A stretch of 64,000 nt of DNA from Bradyrhizobium murdochi (GTDB lineage Bacteria > Pseudomonadota > Alphaproteobacteria > Rhizobiales > Xanthobacteraceae): assembly GCF_000472965.1 (NCBI RefSeq), contig NZ_AXAU01000001.1, positions 1,032,243 to 1,096,242 on the forward strand, in the 5' to 3' direction. Shown here piece by piece: positions 1 to 8,878 of the stretch. Both the position numbers and the translations under genes were made by a program. The notes below the pieces were generated by a model. The model was not told where the DNA came from. It saw nothing but the letters and a program-made list of their open reading frames with translations, and did no database searches. Every line of letters begins with the position of its first letter. Position 1 is the stretch's first letter.

Positions 1-1704
1 AGGTTGGCCTGCCTTCCGCGCGCCATGCCTCGTTGATCCGCTCCATTCGCCGCGCAGCCCGCACGGCTCCTGCGCAAGCGCGCAGCGCGTGATCCGACAG
101 GGCGATCGGTGCGCCCCAGAACGCCATGATGCCATCGCCAATGAACTTGTCGACCGTCCCCTGTTCGTCTGAAATCGCGCCTGAGACCTGCTCAAAATAC
201 ACCGACATCTGGTCGAGCAGCGTATCCGGCGGCAACTGCTCTGCGTGCGTCGAAAAATTCTCCAGGTCGGCAAATAAAATCGTCAAGGACCGCCGTTCCA
301 CGCCAAGGGCCAGCGGAATGCCGGACTTGATCAGGCCACGAACCACATCGACCGGTGCGAACGAGCAGAAGGATTGGAGCGAGTTGCGGAGAAGCGAGGT
401 CGCAGACTGAAGCTGGGCAATTTCGCGCACTCTGGACGGACGGATCGCCGGCTGATCGAAGGATAGAGTCTCGACAAATTTCAGGTCCCTCGAGATACTT
501 TCGATCGGATGCGACAAGCCCGTGACAGAAAGTAGATCAGCAAAAGCTCTGCCACCGAAAGCGCGACAATTATAACAACGATCTCCTGGTTCGTGGCCTT
601 GAGCTCGCCGATGAAGTCGTCCGTCGGGGTGAGGATGATCGCCTGCCACGGACGTCCGAAGCTTTCCGGAAACCGGGCAAACGATGCGCTCAACTCCTGT
701 CCGTCCCGGGGGGATCGAAACACGAACTCGTTCTCATTTGATTGCGTTCGCAATCGATACGCCTCGCGTGCGTCTTCATCGTTAATATTGGCCAGCCGCG
801 CCACTTCGAGGCGGCCGTCCACCATCCGAACGCTCTTTTGCTGCTCTGAGGCCGCTATGATCTCGCCGTCCGTCAGGTCCGCAATGATTGTCCTGCTGTG
901 CGGACTGACCCGGTGCGTAGCCAGAAATCTCGACAAGATACCGAGTGTGATGGTGGCGCCAGCACAGCCTATGAAAGCGCCGCTGTGGTAGACTGGCACT
1001 CTGAGATTGATGATCGGATAGCCGGTATCGACATTAACCTGCGGCTTTGTGACAGCCAGAGTTCCCGCGTGCTTCGCTTCCGGATAGCCGGACGTCGTTC
1101 GGTAGTCGGTCGTTGTCACAACGTCGTACTCGCCGACGACATGTCCCCAGGTATCGAAGAATGTCCGATGTCGGCGACGGTTCTCGCTCAGCGAGAAATC
1201 ATCGATGAAGTTTACATGCCAGTTCGCGTTCGGCGGTATCTTGGAATCGGAGCGCCTGCGGTCATCATCAATCCTTGTCACTGCTCGATGATACCCGTCT
1301 TCGAAGCTTACAACGGCAGCGTCGATCTCTTCGGCCGTGGTCAATGCTCGAAATAGGATTTCGTGACTCCGCTCGGTTCGGAAGAAGCCGGGATCGGCCG
1401 CCGCCACTTCTGCGAGCAGGCCGACAGTCCCCGCCACGCCCCGTATCATGGCTTCCACATTTTCGATGCTGATCTGGCGCGTCTTAGCGACTTCTGCGTG
1501 CAAAGTAGCAATGATAGTTTGGGAGTTTCGGTGGTAATTGTAGACCAGGATAAAAATCAGGATAGGAATACTGAGGCAGACGAAGAAGCCCGCCATGATC
1601 GCACTGAGCTTTGGCTTTTTCATCACTCGTGCGAACTGAGCCCCAGCTCGCTGCGACAGCAAGCCGCCGATCGACTTTAGCCGTGCTCCAGACGACGCTC
1701 GCAT
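1..1704 (-). pseudogene. Membrane sensor adenylate cyclase, frameshifted (and cut by window edge)
   Basis: Read from 1704 downward, the first 407 codons give an N-terminal membrane segment (from the MKKPK region), a roughly 300-residue periplasmic sensor domain of the Cache type, and a second membrane segment ending in LIYFLSR. The frame then stops at 481. The next frame continues without a break from the same point with a HAMP-like linker (LSHPIESISRDL) and a class III cyclase catalytic domain containing the metal-binding LFADLENFS and the FIGDGIMAFWGAP motif, and runs off the left edge. About one base is missing near 516-522. Intact, this would turn an extracytoplasmic signal into cAMP. It may be a true pseudogene or a sequencing error. 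An internal start at 1623 (MKKPK) is an alternative; the 1704 start has a GGGGTG upstream. Confidence 0.75.
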
Positions 1705-1926
1705 CGTGATGCACCCCGCGAGTGATGACGAGCCTGATCACCACATGATAGCCGAAACGAGGTGTCTATCCAAGACGGTCGCTAAGCTGGTGAGTTTCTC
1801 CCAATGCTATGCCTAACCCTCGGGCTCCATTGTGAAGCAGAATAGCGCAACAACGACGTTATGAGCACGTCGCGACGCACCATCAGCGAAAGATCAGCAT
1901 ACCTCAGGACTTGCGACAACGGCGCT

Positions 1927-2676
1927 TCAGTCAAAGAACTCCGCCGCACCTGTCTCCAGATTGTACATTGCGCCGGCGATCTTGATTTCACCCTTCGCTT
2001 CCAGCTCGGCAAGTACGGGGCTGTCCTTCCGGATGCCCGCAACGGTCATTTCTACGTTCTTTCTAGCGACTGCATCGACGAAGGCGTAGTTCTTTGCCAG
2101 GCGCTCGCCGGTATAGGTCGTCTCCTCCACTGCCGGTTTGATCTTGGTCAGCAAGCCCGTCAAATTTCCCAATTCGGCATTATCAATGGCGCCCTTGATG
2201 GCGCCGCATGCGGTGTGGCCCATTACGAGTACGACCTTTGCCCCCGCCAATTTGCAGGCGAATTCCATGCTGCCCAGGATGTCCGCGTTTCTGACGTTAC
2301 CCGCAACCCGGCAATTGAAAATGTCGCCAAGTCCAAGATCCATGATCACCTCGGCAGGCGCGCGCGAATCTATACACGTCAGCAAGACGGCCGCGGGGTA
2401 TTGACCTTTTGCACTTGCTTTCTGTTCGCGAAGGTAATTGCGCTCCTTTCTTATCCCCATGCGAAAACGCTTATTACCGTTCTTCATTGCCTGGATGATT
2501 TGCTCCGGCGTCAGCTTGTCGCGCAGCTCCTTGGTAAGGGCGTCTGCACGTGCCCGATCTGCAAGAAAGACGCTGCCACCGCTAATGCCGACTGCAGCAG
2601 CTCCGGTAGCTAGCTTGAGAAAACCACGGCGACCCAGGCAATCGCAGCCAAGAGGATGTCCAAGCGTCTGGCGCAT
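1927..2676 (-). CDS. Beta-class carbonic anhydrase with Tat signal peptide
   Basis: Interconverts CO2 and bicarbonate. The 249-residue protein carries the beta-class zinc site: C101 and the D103/R105 dyad in CIDSR, then H154 and C157 in HTACG. The N-terminus has a twin-arginine signal (RRGFLKL followed by a hydrophobic stretch and an A-D-R-A-R-A region near residue 44), so the folded enzyme is probably exported to the periplasm; most bacterial beta-carbonic anhydrases are cytoplasmic, so the leader is notable. The gene lies 104 bp downstream of the HlyD-like gene on the same strand and could be cotranscribed. Family assignment is firm; physiological role (CO2 supply or pH handling outside the inner membrane) is inference. 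Confidence 0.9.
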   Translation of the reverse strand: MRQTLGHPLGCDCLGRRGFLKLATGAAAVGISGGSVFLADRARADALTKELRDKLTPEQIIQAMKNGNKRFRMGIRKERNYLREQKASAKGQYPAAVLLTCIDSRAPAEVIMDLGLGDIFNCRVAGNVRNADILGSMEFACKLAGAKVVLVMGHTACGAIKGAIDNAELGNLTGLLTKIKPAVEETTYTGERLAKNYAFVDAVARKNVEMTVAGIRKDSPVLAELEAKGEIKIAGAMYNLETGAAEFFD

Positions 2677-2780
2677 GTGCGATCTCCCTTCCTACAATTG
2701 CATCTCCAACGCGGCCACAATCGCTAGGTTTGGCCGGTGAAGGCCAGCGGGATCACAAAAAAGCGTTTCAAACGAGCAAC

Positions 2781-4013
2781 TCAGTGTCCGCTCAGCACAA
2801 GTGTCTTGATCGGAAGCAGCAGGGCCTGGATGCGCAACAGCATCGCGTGCACGATGCCGACGGTGTCAACGGCATGCAACGCAAGCCGCTTGAAAAAGCC
2901 AGTCTCGTTCGAGGCAATCCGTTCGTGGTTACTGGTATAGGCGTTGACGATGCAACTGCTTCCCGGTGTCACGCCGCTAAGGCCGCCTTTATAGATCGGC
3001 TCCAGATAGGTGAGAATGGTGCCTGGACGCATCACCTGCTGCGCGTCGAGCAACTGCTCGCCAGCGCGGACCTGGCCTGCTGCGATGTAATCCTGCACAC
3101 CGGTCACCACCATCGGAATGACAGTCCAGGGCTTCGAGATGCATGTGGCCTCAGCGACCATTCCAACCTTCATGACCTGCGCCTCGATCTGTCCAAAGCC
3201 CGCAAAAAGCGCGCGTTGTCCTGCCCCCTCCGGAATGAGAACGCCAGCCGAGCGCATCATAGGATTGACGACATCGCCCACACGCAGCGTGAACTGCTCT
3301 ACCCGGCCGGCGACACCGGCTCGAATGTATGATTTGTCCAGATCCACCTGCGCATCGGCCAACGCCGCCTCCGCGCTTGCCTTCTCCGCGGGCAGAAGCG
3401 CGCTCACGCGAGTCATTGCTGATTGTTTCGAAGCTGTCGCGGAATCAAGGCTCCCTTGCCGACCCGCAAGCAGCACCTCGAGCTTTTCGATGTCACGCTG
3501 CGGGACGATGCCGGGATTGCGCCTCTGAAGTTCGCGTTTGGTGTCCAGCTCATCCGAAGCTTGCTGATAGGCGCCCTTGGCCTCCTGAATCTGTCCTTCG
3601 GCCTTGAGGATGTCGGCCTGCGCCACGAGCAAAGCGGCCTCGACTTCGGCGATCTTGCGCCGGGCCGCTTCGATTGCTGCTTCCTGCTTTGACGTGTCCA
3701 GCTTGAAGATCACATCACCCTGTTGGACGGGAGCGCTGAAATCAGCGCGAACTTCTGCGACCCGCCCAATTCTCTCAGGAACGATCGGAATGGTCCTGTA
3801 GAACAGCGTCGCCGTGTTGGTCGACGGATGAAAATAGAAGATGACCGTAATCAGGCCGACCGTCAGCATGAGGCAGGTGACGATGCCCCACCTCAGCTCA
3901 AACCATACTGAATAGAAGGTGATCTCCCGGCCGAGACGCTTCCCTTGCCAGTAGCGACGATAGAGGTAATCCGGAAAGATCGTGACCAGGGAGCAGAGCA
4001 GCAGTTCAAGCAT
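2781..4013 (-). CDS. HlyD/EmrA-type membrane fusion (periplasmic adaptor) protein
   Basis: About 410 residues: a short N-terminal hydrophobic stretch (MLELLLCSLVTIFPDYLY), a membrane segment (WGIVTCLMLTVGLITVIFYF), a split lipoyl/barrel-sandwich domain (VPERIGRVAEVRADFSAPVQQGDVIF, cut here for length; return half around IRAGVAGRVEQF) and a long alpha-helical hairpin rich in A, E and Q between them. This is the architecture of adaptors linking an inner-membrane pump to an outer-membrane channel. No pump or TolC homologue is present in the window, so the substrate is unknown. I chose the start at 4013 because it overlaps the end of the upstream small membrane gene by 8 bp; an in-frame ATG at 4049 also exists. 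Likely cotranscribed with that upstream gene. Confidence 0.8.
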   Translation of the reverse strand: MLELLLCSLVTIFPDYLYRRYWQGKRLGREITFYSVWFELRWGIVTCLMLTVGLITVIFYFHPSTNTATLFYRTIPIVPERIGRVAEVRADFSAPVQQGDVIFKLDTSKQEAAIEAARRKIAEVEAALLVAQADILKAEGQIQEAKGAYQQASDELDTKRELQRRNPGIVPQRDIEKLEVLLAGRQGSLDSATASKQSAMTRVSALLPAEKASAEAALADAQVDLDKSYIRAGVAGRVEQFTLRVGDVVNPMMRSAGVLIPEGAGQRALFAGFGQIEAQVMKVGMVAEATCISKPWTVIPMVVTGVQDYIAAGQVRAGEQLLDAQQVMRPGTILTYLEPIYKGGLSGVTPGSSCIVNAYTSNHERIASNETGFFKRLALHAVDTVGIVHAMLLRIQALLLPIKTLVLSGH

Positions 4014-4473
4014 GGCTGCGCACTCCCCTGACGCCGGCTTTTGTCGCATCCGGTCCCTCGGGGCGAGCGGCGTGGGCCGGGCCTTCTTCGGCTACCTCAG
4101 CCGCTTCGTTTCCCGGCGGAACGCCGGCCATCTTCTCGACCGACCCCGCGATGCTGCGCAGCGGCGTGCTGAAATCAGGTAAATCGATCATAGCGAGCAA
4201 CAGCCCGATTACCCAAAACAGGTGGATGTGGGTAAAGAGCGCCAACAAACCCAACACAGCCACGATCTCGAATTGCAGCTTCTGCGATTTGTGCGCCATC
4301 CGCTCCGGCAAAGAGTGCAAACGCAGATAAAGATTACCGACCAGCAGAACGACACCGAGCAGAACGATGCCGACCACCACCATGAGGATATCGGTGCTGT
4401 CAGGAGCGGTGATGAAGCCCGGCAGGTGATGCGGGGCGTTTGGATGAAGTAACTCGCTCACGGCATACTCCAT
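4006..4473 (-). CDS. Small inner-membrane protein paired with HlyD-type adaptor
   Basis: 155 residues with two strong membrane segments (DILMVVVGIVLLGVVLLVGN and EIVAVLGLLALFTHIHLFW) separated by a short basic loop, and a hydrophilic A/P/E-rich tail. Its 3' end overlaps the start of the HlyD-like gene, which implies translational coupling and a shared membrane role, perhaps as an accessory of the transport complex. Small two-TM proteins next to YibH/EmrA-like adaptors are common in proteobacteria, but I do not recognise a named family. Function unassigned; confidence concerns the gene being real. Confidence 0.65.
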   Translation of the reverse strand: MEYAVSELLHPNAPHHLPGFITAPDSTDILMVVVGIVLLGVVLLVGNLYLRLHSLPERMAHKSQKLQFEIVAVLGLLALFTHIHLFWVIGLLLAMIDLPDFSTPLRSIAGSVEKMAGVPPGNEAAEVAEEGPAHAARPEGPDATKAGVRGVRSHA

Positions 4474-4904
4474 TCCAAAATGCAGACTGTTGTACTGATC
4501 CGAAGCCAGACACTCAGCTTCGCCGAGCAGTTGTATCTTTGCACAAAACTGAAACTTGGCAAGCTCGGGCTGGGGGCTCAGATAAGCAACACGCCGCTAG
4601 CTTTGCGGAGCCATCAGGCCGGCGGGCGGCACCGGCAGCTTTTTCGCCAGCACCGTGCCGAGCGCAAAGCCGAACGCGCCGCGCAGCGCCATCACCATGC
4701 CCGGCAGCTTTTTTCATCTTACAATCTTATTGATACTCAACCGCGGGCTTGCACCGGGAGCTTGCAAAGTCTTGGGCCAAACGCTGTTTTGCAGAGCAAA
4801 TGCCTGCAAGTGATTACAAATTTCCCATCCTCGTTGAGACGTTCTTAAGCCGACTTGCATGAACCTCTATCGGGAAAAGTATGCAATTGCGCGCAGGAGA
4901 GGTC
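4474..4904. other. Intergenic region with a gene fragment and divergent promoters
   Basis: This 430-bp gap separates the divergent HlyD-like pair and the TadG-like gene. Apart from the 84-bp exporter-gene fragment at 4628-4711 I see no gene. It must hold promoters for both directions; an A/T-rich stretch at 4710-4740 lies on the tad side. No operator could be recognised. Confidence 0.5.
4628..4711 (-). pseudogene. 84-bp fragment of the DMT exporter gene (internal duplication)
   Basis: On the minus strand this segment encodes GMVMALRGAFGFALGTVL and the following AKKLPVP, matching an internal piece of the full-length EamA exporter. At DNA level 4628-4711 matches 7525-7608 with 4 mismatches in 84 positions by direct reading. 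Orientation is the same. Nothing else of that gene is present here; the matching reading frame is lost at once on both sides. It flanks the three Tad-like genes on the opposite side from the intact exporter gene. Confidence 0.85.
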
Positions 4905-6221
4905 ATGAGCCTGGGAAAGATCTGCAGCCGCGTTGGCCGAATTTCACACCAATCGTCGCAGGATCAAGTTGGTCGGCGCCCGAACCGGATCCATCTATTT
5001 CGTCACTTCATTCGTGATGAATCGGGCAGCTATGTGATCCTCTCTGCGATGATGATGCCCGTTTTGGTTGGTGCCGCCAGTCTTGGCACCGAGGTCGGAT
5101 GGTGGCTCTACAAGCACAAGAACATGCAGAGCGCGGCAGATTCTGGCGCGGTGAGCGCAGCGACCGCTGGCAGCAACCTGATGGCTGAAGCCAATGCGGT
5201 CACCGCTACCTATGGCTACGCAAATGCAGTGAACAACGTAACCATAACCGTCAACCAGCCACCGAAGACGGGCAACTTTACTTCGAACGCCCAGGCAGTC
5301 GAAGTCGTCGTCAGCCAGCCGCAGCCACGGCTCTTGTCCTCGCTATTCGGATCCGACCCCGTGCTCATCACGGCGCGCGCGGTGGCGCTGCCAAATGCCG
5401 GAACGGGCTGCGTGTTAGCCCTCAACTCGACCGCCAGCCCCGCTGTGAACGTGAGCGGCAGCAACAAGCTCAATTTGGTCAACTGCAATCTCTACAGCAA
5501 CTCAAGCGCCAGTCCATCGCTGAACGTCAGCGGCAGCGCCACAGTTTCTGCCAATCAGGTCGGCGTTGTCGGCGACGTCTCGGGGGCGGGCAACATCACG
5601 GCAACCAATGGCATCCGCACTCACGTGAAGCCGACCGCTGATCCCTATGCGGACGTATCTCCTCCCTTCAAGCCGAGTTGCACCAGCGCCAAGATCACCG
5701 TGAACGCCAATAACAAGACCAACTCCCTCAGCCCGGGTTGTTATAGCGGCGATATCACCGTTAATGCAGGAGCGACGCTAAACCTGGAGCCTGGAATTTA
5801 CTATCTGGACGGAGCGAACCTGAGCGTGGCGGGCAATGCCACGATCACAGGTACCGGCGTGACCCTGGTCTTTACCGGTTCGGGCAGCAGCTGGGGCACA
5901 GCTTCGATTGGCAGCAATGCGATCGTTAATCTGACGGCGCCAACCTCAGGAACGATGCAAGGCATTGTCCTGTATGGCGACCGTAAAATGACCGCGGGTA
6001 CGGCGTTCAATCTGACGGGCGGCGGCACGCAGAATTTCGGTGGCGCCATTTACCTGCCAAGGGCGAACCTAAGCTTCAGCGGCGGAAGTGGCACGACCAC
6101 CTCCTGCACAAAAATCATCGCAGATACTGTCACCTTCACCGGCACGTCAAATGTTCAGGTCAATTGCTCCGCGCTTGGCACCGCGACCATCGGCACGCTG
6201 ACCGCGCAACTGGTTCAATGA
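4905..6221 (+). CDS. TadG-like protein: N-terminal pseudopilin segment plus long repetitive extracellular domain
   Basis: 438 residues. After a basic cytoplasmic N-terminus (to about residue 40) comes the TadE/TadG-type signature DESGSYVILSAMMMPVL followed by a hydrophobic helix and the typical MQSAADSGAVSAA segment. The remaining 350 residues are rich in G, N, S, T and V and built of short beta-strand-like repeats (NITVNAGATLNLEPGIYYL, VTLVFTGSGSSWG), suggesting a beta-helix or beta-roll exposed outside. Such proteins belong to Flp/Tad pilus systems. The start at 4905 is preferred over the ATG at 4881 because AGGAGAGG lies just upstream. It begins a three-gene operon of like proteins; no pilin, ATPase, secretin or prepilin peptidase gene is nearby. 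Confidence 0.8.
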   Translation: MSLGKICSRVGRISHQSSQDQVGRRPNRIHLFRHFIRDESGSYVILSAMMMPVLVGAASLGTEVGWWLYKHKNMQSAADSGAVSAATAGSNLMAEANAVTATYGYANAVNNVTITVNQPPKTGNFTSNAQAVEVVVSQPQPRLLSSLFGSDPVLITARAVALPNAGTGCVLALNSTASPAVNVSGSNKLNLVNCNLYSNSSASPSLNVSGSATVSANQVGVVGDVSGAGNITATNGIRTHVKPTADPYADVSPPFKPSCTSAKITVNANNKTNSLSPGCYSGDITVNAGATLNLEPGIYYLDGANLSVAGNATITGTGVTLVFTGSGSSWGTASIGSNAIVNLTAPTSGTMQGIVLYGDRKMTAGTAFNLTGGGTQNFGGAIYLPRANLSFSGGSGTTTSCTKIIADTVTFTGTSNVQVNCSALGTATIGTLTAQLVQ

Positions 6222-6231
6222 GGTTGCCCAC

Positions 6232-6735
6232 ATGAGCGCTCGAAACTTGTCATGCGACGCCCAATTCCGACGATTTGGCTCACTTCATCGCCTTTTTCGG
6301 AACGTCCTGCGCGATACAGGCGGCGCCGCGGCGATCGAATTCGCAATCATGATCCCGCTATTCTCCCTGATGGTGATCTCCGTGACCGATATCGGTCTCG
6401 CGGTCTACCGCAAGATGCAAGTCGAGAATGCCGCGCAGGCTGGGACTCAGTACGCCATTGTGCGTGGCTTTAATAAGACCGCCATCTCCAACGCCGTGAT
6501 CAGCGCCACGAATTCCTCCGCGGTCTCTGCATCACCTGAGCCGGTTCAGTTTTGCGGCTGCCCGACGGGCACGGGGATCAACACCGTGAGCTGCGGTACA
6601 GTCTGCCCGGGCGGCGCAGTGGCCGGAACATATGCCAAAGTTTCGGCGCGGGCGACGTACTATACGCTCATCGATTATCAGCTCGTCGCCAACACCTATA
6701 GTTTCAACGCAGAGTCCACAGCGAGGCTGCAGTGA
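6232..6735 (+). CDS. TadE-like pseudopilin
   Basis: 167 residues with the TadE motif GGAAAIEFAIMIPLFSLM (conserved glutamate five residues into the hydrophobic helix, as in processed pseudopilins) near residues 31-48, followed by the amphipathic MQVENAAQAGTQYA segment. The C-terminal half contains a C-G-C...C...C cluster (residues about 105-125) that may form disulfides outside the membrane. Starts 10 bp after the TadG-like gene and overlaps the next TadE-like gene by the GTGA stop-start, so all three are translated together. Minor pilin or assembly role in a Flp/Tad pilus is known for the family; the rest of such a system is not in view. Confidence 0.85.
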   Translation: MSARNLSCDAQFRRFGSLHRLFRNVLRDTGGAAAIEFAIMIPLFSLMVISVTDIGLAVYRKMQVENAAQAGTQYAIVRGFNKTAISNAVISATNSSAVSASPEPVQFCGCPTGTGINTVSCGTVCPGGAVAGTYAKVSARATYYTLIDYQLVANTYSFNAESTARLQ

Positions 6736-7109
6736 AGCTCACAAGGCTATGGCGCGACAATCGCGGAGCTTCAGCGCTCGAATTCGGTTTGACCGCTCCG
6801 GTTTTCTTCCTGTTCATATTTGGAGTAATCGAGCTTGGGCTGCTATTGTGGACCCAGATCGGCCTGCAACATGGGGCCGAAATGGCAGCGCGCTGTGCAA
6901 CCGTCGATTCCACGCTTTGCAGCAATCCAGACGCTATTACCAGCTACGCTGCCCAGCAGACGTTCGGCCTCGTTCTCCCTTCACAGACGTTCACCTACTC
7001 CACGCCGGATTGTGGCAATCAGGTAAGTGCAAGCTATTCGTTTCAGTTTCCGGCAATTCTCAATCTCTCTCCCTTAACGCTGACCGCGCAAGCTTGCTTT
7101 CCAAGTTAG
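6732..7109 (+). CDS. TadE-like pseudopilin (second)
   Basis: 125 residues beginning at a GTG that overlaps the preceding stop codon (GTGA). It shows the family signature NRGASALEFGLTAPVFFLF with the conserved glutamate, then LGLLLWTQIGLQHGAEMAARC, and four cysteines in the exported part that could pair. Shorter than the upstream TadE-like protein but with the same plan, so probably a duplicated minor pseudopilin. No terminator hairpin with a T-run was identified between its stop and the convergent exporter gene 75 bp on. Confidence 0.85.
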   Translation: MKLTRLWRDNRGASALEFGLTAPVFFLFIFGVIELGLLLWTQIGLQHGAEMAARCATVDSTLCSNPDAITSYAAQQTFGLVLPSQTFTYSTPDCGNQVSASYSFQFPAILNLSPLTLTAQACFPS

Positions 7110-7184
7110 GAGCTTGCGCGGCCCGGGTCGAGCGCGGATAGGTCCACTATGATGCAGCCTAGCTGACGCAAGGAGTAATTGCTT

Positions 7185-8084
7185 CTAAGACCTTGTCGCC
7201 AGCACCACGCCCGCCAGCGTGAACAACAGAGCTGCGATCTGGATCAGCCCGAGCGGCTCGCCGAGTGCGATGGCCGAGGCGACGACGCCGATCACGGGCA
7301 CCGCCATGGTGCCGATCGCGGCGACTGATGCCGGCAGGCGGGCGAGCGCGGCGAACCAGCTCACATAGGCGATGCAGAACTGGATCACGGTGGAATAGAT
7401 CAGGAGCCACCAGCCGAGCTGTGTCACATCATCGATATGCGTGGTCTCGACGGCGAGGCCGATGATGACGATCGGAAAACATCCCAGCCCGATCTGCCAG
7501 GCCGCGGCCGGGATCGGCGGCAGCGGCACCGGCAACTTCTTCGCCAGCACCGTGCCGAGCGCAAAGCCGAACGCGCCGCCAAGCGCCATCACCATGCCCG
7601 GCAGCTTTGCAGCGGTCGCGCTGAAGCCGTTGCCGCCCATGATGGCGGCAAGCCCAGCGAACGCCATCACCAGCGCCACCGTGCGCAGAATAGTCGGCCG
7701 CTCGCCGAGCACCGGCCAGGCCAAGAGCGAGGCCCACACCGGCATGGTGTAGGCGATCAGCGCCGCTTCGCTGGCCGGCAGCCACAACAACGCTAGCCCC
7801 ATCAGCACCATCCATCCCGTGACGTTGAGCAGCGCCGAGAGCATCAGCCGCGGCCACAAATGCCGCTCGACCTTGAGGCTTTGCGAGCGCGCCAGCGCCA
7901 GCACGGCCAGGAGCGCCGCGCCGATCACCCCGGTCGAGCCCCGCAGCGTCAGCGGCGGCAACTCGCTCAACAGATACTTCGTGACAGGCCAGTTAAAGCC
8001 CCAGCCCACCGAGGTGATGGCGAGGAACATCAGGCCTGCGGGCGCGATCCGCATCGGCGCGCTGGTCGGTTTTGATTCTGTCAT
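7185..8084 (-). CDS. EamA-family (DMT) transporter
   Basis: About 299 residues with ten predicted membrane helices arranged as two EamA repeats, e.g. GLMFLAITSVGWGFNWPVTK at the start and a second repeat from LPGMVMALGGAFGFALG; the C-terminus ends VVASAIALGEPLGLIQIAAL plus a last helix. Family members export amino acids or other metabolites from the cytoplasm; substrate unknown. I prefer the ATG at 8084 (MTESKPTS) over the ATG at 8168, since the intervening 28 residues are P/S-rich and unlike a transporter N-terminus. An 84-bp piece of this gene recurs at 4628-4711. Confidence 0.85.
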   Translation of the reverse strand: MTESKPTSAPMRIAPAGLMFLAITSVGWGFNWPVTKYLLSELPPLTLRGSTGVIGAALLAVLALARSQSLKVERHLWPRLMLSALLNVTGWMVLMGLALLWLPASEAALIAYTMPVWASLLAWPVLGERPTILRTVALVMAFAGLAAIMGGNGFSATAAKLPGMVMALGGAFGFALGTVLAKKLPVPLPPIPAAAWQIGLGCFPIVIIGLAVETTHIDDVTQLGWWLLIYSTVIQFCIAYVSWFAALARLPASVAAIGTMAVPVIGVVASAIALGEPLGLIQIAALLFTLAGVVLATRS

Positions 8085-8621
8085 GGAGCCCGGCAGGGAC
8101 GGAAAAAACGGTGGAATCGGCCGCACCTTGCCGCTTATCGGCGGGCGCGACCACGGGCTCGCGGGCATGCCAGCCCTCCCCGTTCCGTAGCGTTACGTGA
8201 GTCTTTCGAACGCAATCCCGAAGGGAGAAAAAATACCTGCCCTGTGAACAGCGGGACGAAGCCCGTTTCCACATGCGAGGAACAAATTTTTGGGTTGGGA
8301 ATCCCTGAGGACTCACCGATACTTGGCACCATCACAGGCGCGGGAACACCCCTGTTATCCCTCACTTTCCACCATATTTAGTATTTGATTCAGGAACTCG
8401 TACTACTCCTTGACGGGCGCAACGGGTTTGGCCTAGCCTTATTGCTGGACGGCGCGAGTTAAGTTCTGGGTCCCGCCGATCGCTCCCAAATGGGTTCCGA
8501 ACGAACACTCCGTCAGCCGGTTAAGGCACGGATCGAGGGCTTGTCTGCCCAAAATTCGGGGGCGATCCGGGCCTTAAAAAACGAGCCGAATGGCTCAAGG
8601 CGACGAGTTGCGGCGTTGAGT
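8085..8621. other. Long noncoding stretch upstream of nrdJ
   Basis: No convincing gene. The A/T-rich CCACCATATTTAGTATT near 8370-8386 loosely resembles a half-conserved NrdR box (consensus ACAC-T/A-ATATAT-A/T-GTGT), which would make sense ahead of a ribonucleotide reductase gene, but only one weak box is visible where two are normally present. No cobalamin riboswitch core was found. Confidence 0.35.
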
Positions 8622-8675
8622 TGGAGCATGGTCCGGAAAAGTGGGTACCGGTTTTCCGAACAGACCATGCTCAAA
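8622..8675. repeat. 54-bp interspersed palindromic repeat (GAGCATGGTC ... GACCATGCTC)
   Basis: An imperfect palindrome with arms 8624-8633 and 8663-8672 and a conserved core GGAAAAGTGGGTACCGG followed by TTTTCCG. From memory, near-identical elements occur in large numbers in Bradyrhizobium and Rhodopseudomonas intergenic DNA. It lies about 200 bp before the nrdJ start. A short relative is at 32368-32392. Confidence 0.85.
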
Positions 8676-8776
8676 CCGAAGGAAGGGGTTGGGCTCGCCG
8701 AGAAGGCGGGACGAGCCCTTGGGGTGGCGAAGACAGAAACAGGGCCGGGTCCACCGGTAGAGCTTGCGGATCTCAA

Positions 8777-8804
8777 GGGCCAAGGTTGTCTTCAACCTTG
8801 GTCC
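8777..8804 (+). promoter_or_regulatory. Strong hairpin in the nrdJ leader
   Basis: GGGCCAAGGTTG (8777-8788), loop TCTT, CAACCTTGGTCCC from 8793: a 12-pair stem with one G-U pair. It has no T-run, so it is not a classical terminator. It sits 75 bp before the nrdJ ATG, together with smaller stems at 8693-8716 and 8835-8850. A role in leader RNA folding is inference. Confidence 0.5.
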
Positions 8805-8878
8805 CGAAGGTTCGCTCACTGAAACATCCGGCAACCGCAGGAAATGCGGACCGGGCAAGAAGACGGGGCACGACAACT

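Noticed and set aside
8169..8878. Cobalamin riboswitch before nrdJ
   Set aside because: No B12-box (GCC-A-C-T-G context) or conserved core could be found, although the leader is structured.
8621..8878. N-terminal extension of nrdJ from ATG 8621
   Set aside because: The extension translates a palindromic repeat and hairpins; the conserved protein starts at 8879.
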